In this document: positions 7,089 through 11,394 of the stretch, one piece after another
Numbering within the stretch: position 1 is the first letter of the stretch
Layout of the letters: every line of letters starts with the position of its first letter
Assembly (NCBI GenBank): GCA_020435865.1
Contig: JAGQYZ010000064.1
Coordinates: 1 to 11,394 of the forward strand
Length of the DNA stretch: 11,394 bases
Direction of reading: 5' to 3'
From: Aequorivita sp.
GTDB taxonomy: Bacteria; Bacteroidota; Bacteroidia; Flavobacteriales; Flavobacteriaceae
Translations under genes and position numbers: made by a program
Notes under the pieces: model-generated
Database searches by the model: none
What the model was told of the DNA's origin: nothing
The model's input: the letters and a program-made list of their open reading frames with translations, nothing else

Positions 7089-8300
7089 ATGATAGAACAA
7101 ACGGACATTTCCTACGAAAAAACAATTTTAATCGGGCTGATTACCCAAAATCAAGACGAAGCAAAATCAGAAGAATATCTTGACGAGCTTGAATTTTTGG
7201 CCTATACTGCTGGTGGCGAAGTGCTGAAACGCTTTACCCAAAAAATGGACGTGCCCAATCCGAAAACTTTTATTGGCACCGGAAAGCTGGAAGAAGTGAA
7301 AAACTATGTTGAAGAAAACGAAGTGGGGGTAGTAATATTTGATGATGAACTTTCGCCTGCGCAACAAAAAAACATCCAGCGAGAGTTGGACTGCAAAGTC
7401 TTGGACCGAACCAATTTGATTTTGGATATTTTCGCACAAAGAGCACAAACAAGCTATGCCCGAACGCAGGTAGAACTTGCGCAATACCAATATTTGCTGC
7501 CACGTCTTGCTGGAATGTGGACGCACTTGGAACGTCAACGCGGAGGTATTGGAATGCGTGGTCCAGGGGAAACGGAAATTGAAACGGACAGACGTATAGT
7601 TCGTGACCGTATTGCTTTACTAAAAGATAAACTGAAAAAAATTGACCGACAAATGGAAGTGCAGCGAGGCAATCGAGGCGCATTGGTACGTGTGGCTTTA
7701 GTTGGTTATACAAACGTTGGAAAATCTACGTTGATGAACGTGATAAGCAAAAGCGATGTTTTTGCTGAAAATAAATTGTTTGCAACGCTAGACACTACCG
7801 TTCGGAAAGTGGTCATCGGCAATCTTCCATTTTTGCTTACAGATACCGTTGGATTCATCAGAAAATTGCCCACCCAACTTGTAGAATCTTTTAAAAGCAC
7901 ATTGGATGAAGTACGAGAGGCAGATTTGTTGTTGCATGTTGTGGATATTAGCCATCCTTCATTTGAACATCATATTGATTCCGTGAATAAAATTCTTGAG
8001 GAAATAGGTAGTGCTGATAAACCAACGATTATGGTTTTCAACAAAATTGACGTTTACGAAGCTGAGGAAATTGAGGAAGACGATTTAATGACTGAAAAAA
8101 CCAAAGCACATTACACTTTAGAGGAGTGGAAACAAACATGGATGGCAAAACTAAACGGCGACGCTATTTTCATTTCAGCACTGAACAAAGAGAATTTTAA
8201 AGAATTCCGAAAGCTTGTTTATGACAAAGTGAAGGAAATACACACTACTCGTTTTCCATATAATAGCTTTCTTTATGATGAATACACAGAGGAAGATTAA
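7089..8300 (+). CDS. hflX: GTPase HflX (ribosome-splitting GTPase)
   Basis: This 403-residue HflX protein uses the ATG at 7089. The frame is open back to an ATG at 7026, but the extra 21 residues are unlike HflX and precede the likely promoter. Residues 12-200 form the HflX N-domain and linker: PNPKTFIGTGKLEEV (56-70), VIFDDELSPAQQ (82-93), RTQVELAQYQYLLPRL (125-140), then the glycine-rich RGGIGMRGPGETEIETDRR (151-169). The GTPase domain shows G1 GYTNVGKST (206-214), a G2 threonine near 236-237, G3 DTVG (252-255), G4 NKID (318-321) and G5 SAL (363-365). A mostly acidic stretch of about 40 residues separates G4 from G5, longer than in E. coli. HflX binds the 50S subunit and splits stalled or stress-inactivated 70S ribosomes using GTP. 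The gene is monocistronic, ending at the terminator at 8329-8364. Confidence 0.96.
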   Translation: MIEQTDISYEKTILIGLITQNQDEAKSEEYLDELEFLAYTAGGEVLKRFTQKMDVPNPKTFIGTGKLEEVKNYVEENEVGVVIFDDELSPAQQKNIQRELDCKVLDRTNLILDIFAQRAQTSYARTQVELAQYQYLLPRLAGMWTHLERQRGGIGMRGPGETEIETDRRIVRDRIALLKDKLKKIDRQMEVQRGNRGALVRVALVGYTNVGKSTLMNVISKSDVFAENKLFATLDTTVRKVVIGNLPFLLTDTVGFIRKLPTQLVESFKSTLDEVREADLLLHVVDISHPSFEHHIDSVNKILEEIGSADKPTIMVFNKIDVYEAEEIEEDDLMTEKTKAHYTLEEWKQTWMAKLNGDAIFISALNKENFKEFRKLVYDKVKEIHTTRFPYNSFLYDEYTEED

Positions 8301-8328
8301 TTTTCTTTTGAAGAAGAATTAAAGAAAT

Positions 8329-8364
8329 AAAAAAGCCGATTCAAAAAATTGAATCGGCTTTTTT
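8329..8364. terminator. bidirectional rho-independent terminator between hflX and DUF3078 gene
   Basis: A perfect 14-bp stem (8331-8344 with 8349-8362) with an AAAA loop extends to 16 bp through flanking A-T pairs. The GC core is GCCGATTC/GAATCGGC. It ends in six T on the plus strand (8359-8364) and in six T on the minus strand (8334-8329), so it can stop both hflX from the left and the DUF3078 gene from the right. The spacing is 28 bp from the hflX stop and 19 bp from the DUF3078 stop. Confidence 0.92.
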
Positions 8365-8383
8365 GATATTTTAGAAATTTTAT

Positions 8384-9310
8384 TTAGAATCCATACGTAA
8401 AGCCTACACCCAAAGCCTCACGAATTTGAAAGCCCTGTACAGCATTATCATCATAAATAGCTTGAAAAGTAACGTTGGAGGAAATGTATTTGTTCACCTT
8501 CATCACAAGATTAAAAGTATAATCAAGATCAACATTTTGTGGATCTTCCAGGTAATTTGAATAAAGATTCAAAATATTTTCTGCAGAAATGTTCGCCATA
8601 ATATTAAACTTGGCATACGCTGAAAGGGAAGCACCAAATTCAAAACGGGTACTTTCATTAGCATCAACACCAAAGTACTTGTTTTCGTTATAAGCATCCA
8701 ATGCGCCAGGAACAGATTCATTTACAGCTGTAAAATCTTTATCTACAAGTATAAGTTTAGCAGTAGCTGGAGAAATATTTACGTATAGATTATCACTTTT
8801 TTTCCAAAGCATCCCAGGGCCAAATTGAATATAGGCCGGAGATAAAATATGGGTGGTTTCTGTGCGATAGCCTTCATCTTCTGGATTAAGATCTTCATTA
8901 AACTCATAGCCTGGAGCAAACTGTGTTTTGAAATTTAAGAATAATGAATAATACCAATTACTTTCCTTTATTTGTTGCCCCAAAATTGAATTAAATTCCA
9001 GACGGTCATTGGTTTTGCGGGAGTATTTATCATCCTTGTTTTTGGTGATGCCATATTCACCAGTTAAACGATTGTTCCATGAAATTTTGTCGTGCTTATA
9101 ATTGAAATCATACGTAAGCGAAAGATTTCCTGAATAATTTGAAGTTCCGCCACCGGTCCATTCGTGGTTAAATGCAGCTTGGTTAAACAATAACGAAATG
9201 TTTCCACTACGAGTCCACCCGTTGGGAATAGAATCTTTTGGTGTTTCTTCTTGGGCAAGTATTGCCATTGGTGCAGCAAAAAGAACTGCAAGAAGTAAAA
9301 GTTTTTTCAT
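8384..9310 (-). CDS. DUF3078 domain-containing outer-membrane protein
   Basis: From the ATG at 9310 this is a 308-residue protein with a clear signal peptide (MKKLLLLAVLFAAPMAILAQ). The frame is open to an ATG at 9337, but that codon overlaps the -7 promoter element and would put nine charged or polar residues ahead of the signal peptide, so 9310 is preferred. The mature part opens with GWTRSGNISLLFNQAAFNHEW followed by GGGTSNYSGNLSLTYDFNY, the pattern of DUF3078. It continues as alternating aromatic strands and ends in GVGFTYGF, with the terminal phenylalanine usual for outer-membrane beta-barrels. Other recognisable segments are YYSLFLNFKTQFAPGY and SPAYIQFGPGMLWK. No function is established for the family; location in the outer membrane is inferred. 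The gene has its own promoter at 9335-9366 and converges on hflX. Confidence 0.88.
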   Translation of the reverse strand: MKKLLLLAVLFAAPMAILAQEETPKDSIPNGWTRSGNISLLFNQAAFNHEWTGGGTSNYSGNLSLTYDFNYKHDKISWNNRLTGEYGITKNKDDKYSRKTNDRLEFNSILGQQIKESNWYYSLFLNFKTQFAPGYEFNEDLNPEDEGYRTETTHILSPAYIQFGPGMLWKKSDNLYVNISPATAKLILVDKDFTAVNESVPGALDAYNENKYFGVDANESTRFEFGASLSAYAKFNIMANISAENILNLYSNYLEDPQNVDLDYTFNLVMKVNKYISSNVTFQAIYDDNAVQGFQIREALGVGFTYGF

Positions 9311-9334
9311 CTTTATATGTGGTTTTATTTTCGG

Positions 9335-9366
9335 CAAAAATAGAAACTCTTTTGAATATTTGGCAA
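9335..9366 (-). promoter_or_regulatory. promoter of DUF3078 gene (TTG-N21-TAnnTTTG)
   Basis: On the minus strand a TTG within TTTTTG (9366-9364) is followed after 21 bp by TATTTTTG (9342-9335). Every fixed base of the flavobacterial -33/-7 consensus is matched, with a normal spacing. Transcription should start near 9328, leaving a leader of about 18 nt before ATG 9310. The promoter begins 36 bp beyond the stop of the DUF2480 gene, so the DUF3078 gene is expressed apart from the suf cluster. Confidence 0.72.
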
Positions 9367-9401
9367 AAACACCTCCGAATACAACACTTTTTTAAGAGTT
9401 C

Positions 9402-9908
9402 TTACTTTTTTTTAAAAAGAGGCACTGAAGAACAGGCCTCGCCATACATTATGCTTTTTGCAATAGGTTGAAGCTTTTGTGCCAGAAGTACATACGCATT
9501 TTGCGGAATTGGTCTGTGGGCGCAACCTTTAATGATTATAGCCTTGTCCTCAAATTCTGAAACATCTAAATTCTGAAGGAGTTCTGCAAAAAGGATGCTC
9601 TCCAATTCTTCCAAAGAACCCACTGTAACCTTCTTAGCGAAAGGGGCCAAATGAAGTGATAATAATAAATATGCCCAACCAGGAACAATAGCATCTGTGC
9701 TGCAAAAGAGTGCCACAAATTTTTCCTGATATTGACTCCAATCGTTTTGCTTTGCTTTTTCACGAAATTCACTTTCGCGGAGCACAATGCCTTCCATCAA
9801 CCATTGCGAAATATCAAAAGAAACCCGTTCGCCTTTAGGGTAGATTTCCTCAAGATCAAAAGTTACAAGTTTGCTGTTCGCTACGCGATTTATTATCTCT
9901 TCTGACAA
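9402..9908 (-). CDS. DUF2480 family protein, TTG start, suf-linked
   Basis: This 168-residue soluble protein of unknown function opens with xSEEIINRVANSKLVTFDLEEIYP and ends with KSIMYGEACSSVPLFKKK, both characteristic of DUF2480. The start is TTG (9908-9906). Reading upstream in frame, a TAA comes after six codons and no ATG or GTG intervenes, while the first residue after the TTG already fits the family N-terminus. Three cysteines lie in motifs that recall family signatures: FCSTDAIVPGWAY (Cys69), IKGCAHRPIP (Cys129) and YGEACSSVPL (Cys159). No signal peptide or membrane segment is present. It is the last gene of the suf cluster, 72 bp beyond the DUF59 gene on the same strand. A part in iron-sulfur cluster handling is suggested by position and cysteines but is not established. 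Confidence 0.88.
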   Translation of the reverse strand: MSEEIINRVANSKLVTFDLEEIYPKGERVSFDISQWLMEGIVLRESEFREKAKQNDWSQYQEKFVALFCSTDAIVPGWAYLLLSLHLAPFAKKVTVGSLEELESILFAELLQNLDVSEFEDKAIIIKGCAHRPIPQNAYVLLAQKLQPIAKSIMYGEACSSVPLFKKK

Positions 9909-9980
9909 ATTTATTGGGTTATTAAGTTATTTTGATTCTTTGAATACTGATGTTTCTGTTGAAAAGTTAATTGTAAATGC

Positions 9981-10310
9981 TTAAAGCATCCCCAATTCCA
10001 ATTTCGCTTCTTCACTCATCAATTCTTGACTCCACGGCGGGTCGAAAGTTATTTCTACTTCGGCATCTTTCACCATTTTCAATGACTTTATCTTGTCTTC
10101 TACTTCCATGGGCAAACTTTCTGCGACAGGACAGTTTGGTGTAGTAAGCGTCATCAATATTTTTACTTCGCGGTCTTCGTTTATAAAAACGTCATAAATA
10201 AGTCCAAGTTCATAAATATCCACAGGTATTTCAGGATCATAAATGGTTTTTATGACTTCTATTATTTTCTCGCCTAATTCGGCCATGTCTATTTCTGTAT
10301 CTGTTTCCAT
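9981..10310 (-). CDS. SUF system Fe-S cluster assembly protein, MIP18/DUF59 (SufT-like) family
   Basis: This 109-residue protein is a nearly complete MIP18/DUF59 domain. DPEIPVDIYELGLIYDV (25-41) is the family signature. MTLTTPNCPVAESLP (53-67) holds the conserved Cys60, and ITFDPPWSQELMSEEAKLELGML (87-109) is the C-terminal block shared with PaaD and SufT relatives. Such proteins act as accessory factors in maturation or transfer of Fe-S clusters to target proteins in the cytoplasm. The start at 10310 is only 4 bp after the sufE stop, implying translational coupling. An in-frame ATG at residue 9 is possible but would trim only an acidic tail. Family assignment is firm, while the client proteins are unknown. 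Confidence 0.93.
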   Translation of the reverse strand: METDTEIDMAELGEKIIEVIKTIYDPEIPVDIYELGLIYDVFINEDREVKILMTLTTPNCPVAESLPMEVEDKIKSLKMVKDAEVEITFDPPWSQELMSEEAKLELGML

Positions 10311-10314
10311 TTAT

Positions 10315-10740
10315 TTAATTATTTGCTTTTGTTTGATATGCCAACGCATACATTTTCATTTGTTTTATCATTGAAACCAAACCGTTTGCACGGGTAGGCG
10401 AAAGGTGTTCTTTTAAGCCTATTTTGTCTATAAAATCAGTATTGGCATCCAGAATTGCTTGTGGTTTTTGGTTTGAAAAAACCCGAACCAAAACCGCGAT
10501 AATCCCTTTGGTGATAATGGCATCGCTATCTGCTGTGAAAATAATTTTTCCGTCTTCCATTTCAGAATTGAGCCACACTTTGCTTTGGCAACCTTTTATC
10601 AGTTTGTCATCAGTCTTTAATTTTTCGTCAATAAGCGGAAGCGATTTACCTAAATCTATCATATATTCATAACGCTGCATCCAGTCTTCAAACATTGAAA
10701 ACTCATCAATCAATTCTTCCTGTATTGCTTCAATCGTCAT
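10315..10740 (-). CDS. sufE: SufE, sulfur acceptor for cysteine desulfurase SufS
   Basis: This 141-residue protein matches SufE along its length. It has an N-terminal helical segment with MFEDWMQRYEYMIDLGKSLP (16-35), then KLIKGCQSKVWL (46-57). Cys51 there is the persulfide-accepting cysteine, at the same number as in E. coli SufE. Further segments are DSDAIITKGIIAVLVRVFSNQKP (about 71-93) and HLSPTRANGLVSMIKQMK (112-129). SufE takes sulfane sulfur from the SufS active-site cysteine, stimulates desulfurase activity and passes the sulfur to the SufBCD scaffold in the cytoplasm. It lies 9 bp after the META lipoprotein gene and 4 bp before the DUF59 gene, so these three are almost certainly cotranscribed. 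The upstream sufS fragment fits the pairing. Confidence 0.96.
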   Translation of the reverse strand: MTIEAIQEELIDEFSMFEDWMQRYEYMIDLGKSLPLIDEKLKTDDKLIKGCQSKVWLNSEMEDGKIIFTADSDAIITKGIIAVLVRVFSNQKPQAILDANTDFIDKIGLKEHLSPTRANGLVSMIKQMKMYALAYQTKANN

Positions 10741-10749
10741 AATTCAAAT

Positions 10750-11190
10750 TTAATTATTTGTATCCTTTTTTGCGTTTAGCAATACACTCTGGTCTGATTT
10801 GGAATAGAACGTAAGTGTATTGTTTTCCAATGAATATGATCCAGTATTTTTTAAAGCTACTAAAAAGTCCTGCTCAGTTTTCATAATTTCTTTTTCATCA
10901 CAATACATTTCACTTACTGCTAAATCGCCAAAGCTGATGTTGAAAAGGTCAATAGTGTAATTTCCAAATACAGAATTGCAACCTGTTGTTCCACGGAAAG
11001 AATTGTTTAGAGCTGACATTGTAAAAGTTGGTTTTTTTGTAGCGGTAAGTTTTTTTCCATTCAAAGCGGTCACAGTATAATTACCCGTCAATTGAACACT
11101 TCCGGCAACGTCTATTGCTTTTTTGGTTTCATCGCAACCAGTAAAAAGTATTGTGAAAATTAATATTGAAAGAGTGAAAATTGATTTCAT
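10750..11190 (-). CDS. META domain-containing lipoprotein (HslJ-like)
   Basis: This 146-residue protein has a lipoprotein signal peptide: MKSIFTLSILIFTILFTGC, with Cys19 as the probable lipidated residue and an acidic pair (DE) straight after it. A META domain covers about residues 33-140: LTGNYTVTALNGKKL (34-48), SFRGTTGCNSVFGNYTI (64-80) and SEMYCDEKEIMKTEQDFLVAL (93-113). Cysteines 71 and 97 are at the positions usual for the domain. META proteins include E. coli HslJ, a small envelope protein linked to heat shock and novobiocin resistance, but no biochemical activity is agreed. The gene sits between sufS (30 bp) and sufE (9 bp), an odd place for an envelope lipoprotein. It is preceded by a likely promoter at 11198-11229. 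A functional link to Fe-S assembly is not shown. Confidence 0.88.
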   Translation of the reverse strand: MKSIFTLSILIFTILFTGCDETKKAIDVAGSVQLTGNYTVTALNGKKLTATKKPTFTMSALNNSFRGTTGCNSVFGNYTIDLFNISFGDLAVSEMYCDEKEIMKTEQDFLVALKNTGSYSLENNTLTFYSKSDQSVLLNAKKDTNN

Positions 11191-11197
11191 ATTTTTT

Positions 11198-11229
11198 CAA
11201 ATTTATGTTTTTGTCATCATTCAACGCAA
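11198..11229 (-). promoter_or_regulatory. putative internal promoter at the end of sufS, driving META-sufE-DUF59(-DUF2480)
   Basis: On the minus strand a TTG (11229-11227), inside the last codons of sufS, is followed after 21 bp by TAAATTTG (11205-11198). Both elements and the spacing equal those of the DUF3078 promoter. The expected start point, six or seven bases beyond, falls at about 11191-11192, next to the ATG at 11190. The transcript would be almost leaderless. This would let the distal suf genes be expressed apart from sufS. Confidence 0.5.
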
Positions 11230-11394
11230 CATCATTTTTGCTTTTTTCACTGCGTTTACCAAAGCATCAACTTCTTCCAGCGTATTGTAAAAAGCGAAAG
11301 AAGCCCGCACCGTTCCAGGAATTTTATAAAAATCCATAATAGGTTGGGCGCAATGGTGGCCCGTCCGCACGGCAATTCCTAATTTATCTACAAT
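11221..11394 (-). CDS. sufS: cysteine desulfurase SufS, C-terminal end only (5' part beyond window)
   Basis: The last 57 codons and a TGA stop are visible; the gene runs off the right edge. The fragment contains [18 protein letters not shown] (6-23 of the fragment), the active-site loop of group II cysteine desulfurases. Its cysteine, encoded at 11352-11350, forms the persulfide. It is followed by [22 protein letters not shown] (25-46), the classic SufS ending. SufS is a pyridoxal-phosphate enzyme that removes sulfur from L-cysteine and hands it to SufE, encoded two genes downstream. The HCAQP loop and the presence of sufE argue for SufS and against IscS. The PLP lysine is outside the window. 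Confidence 0.96.
   Translation of the reverse strand: MVDKLGIAVRTGHHCAQPIMDFYKIPGTVRASFAFYNTLEEVDALVNAVKKAKMMLR

Noticed and set aside
7167..7900. Minus-strand open frames of 64-147 residues inside hflX
   Set aside because: They lie opposite a well-conserved GTPase and encode cysteine- and histidine-rich sequence with no recognisable domain, so they are antisense shadows.
9311..9337. Upstream start of the DUF3078 gene at 9337
   Set aside because: It falls inside the promoter -7 element and adds nine residues ahead of a complete signal peptide.
9393..9404. TAAGA-N2-TCTTA dyad just after the DUF2480 coding region as a terminator
   Set aside because: The two-base loop and five-pair AT-rich stem cannot form a convincing terminator, despite a run of A downstream on the minus strand.
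9906..9913. TAAATTTG as a working promoter for DUF2480
   Set aside because: No TTG lies 17-23 bp upstream, and transcription would begin after the start codon. It was kept only as a curiosity in the TTG-start finding.
9977..9989. Small hairpin ATGCTT-A-AAGCAT around the stop of the DUF59 gene, considered as a terminator
   Set aside because: At most 4-5 usable base pairs, AT-rich, and only a broken T tract follows, so it is too weak to separate DUF2480 from the suf genes with confidence.

Overview
The window looks like chromosomal DNA of a marine or environmental Flavobacteriaceae bacterium (phylum Bacteroidota); the genus cannot be read from the sequence. It is AT-rich. It carries a type IX secretion system (T9SS) sorting domain of the gliding-motility type and a PorP/SprF family protein. 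DUF3078 and DUF2480 genes are present, and promoters match the Bacteroidota form (TTG, about 21 bp, TAnnTTTG). Leaders lack clear Shine-Dalgarno sites. No mobile element, CRISPR array, tRNA or rRNA is visible.

Left part (1-5962, all on the minus strand): a three-gene cassette read from right to left. A 1126-residue secreted multidomain adhesin with a type B T9SS sorting domain comes first, then a PorP/SprF outer-membrane protein, then an OmpA-family lattice/peptidoglycan-anchoring protein cut off by the left edge. The last gene has no complete reading frame but is unmistakable when translated from 1603 leftwards. The likely logic is that SprF-like and OmpA-like partners export and anchor the adhesin encoded with them.

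Middle part (6061-9310): an endonuclease/exonuclease/phosphatase family protein (minus) is divergent from the ribosome-associated GTPase gene hflX (plus). hflX converges on a DUF3078 outer-membrane protein gene (minus), and the two share a strong bidirectional terminator at 8329-8364. The DUF3078 gene has a textbook flavobacterial promoter.

Right part (9402-11394, all minus): the distal end of a suf iron-sulfur cluster assembly cluster. In transcription order it holds sufS (only the last 57 codons are in the window), a META-domain lipoprotein, sufE, a MIP18/DUF59 family SUF protein, and a DUF2480 protein starting at TTG. SufS and SufE form the sulfur-donating pair and the DUF59 protein is a maturation factor. 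DUF2480 and the META lipoprotein are uncharacterised companions. A good internal promoter lies across the end of sufS.

Most of this is recognisable flavobacterial core or accessory content. The items most worth follow-up are the DUF2480 protein (three cysteines, suf linkage, TTG start), the internal suf promoter, the adhesin cassette, and dyad-symmetric elements in two intergenic regions.
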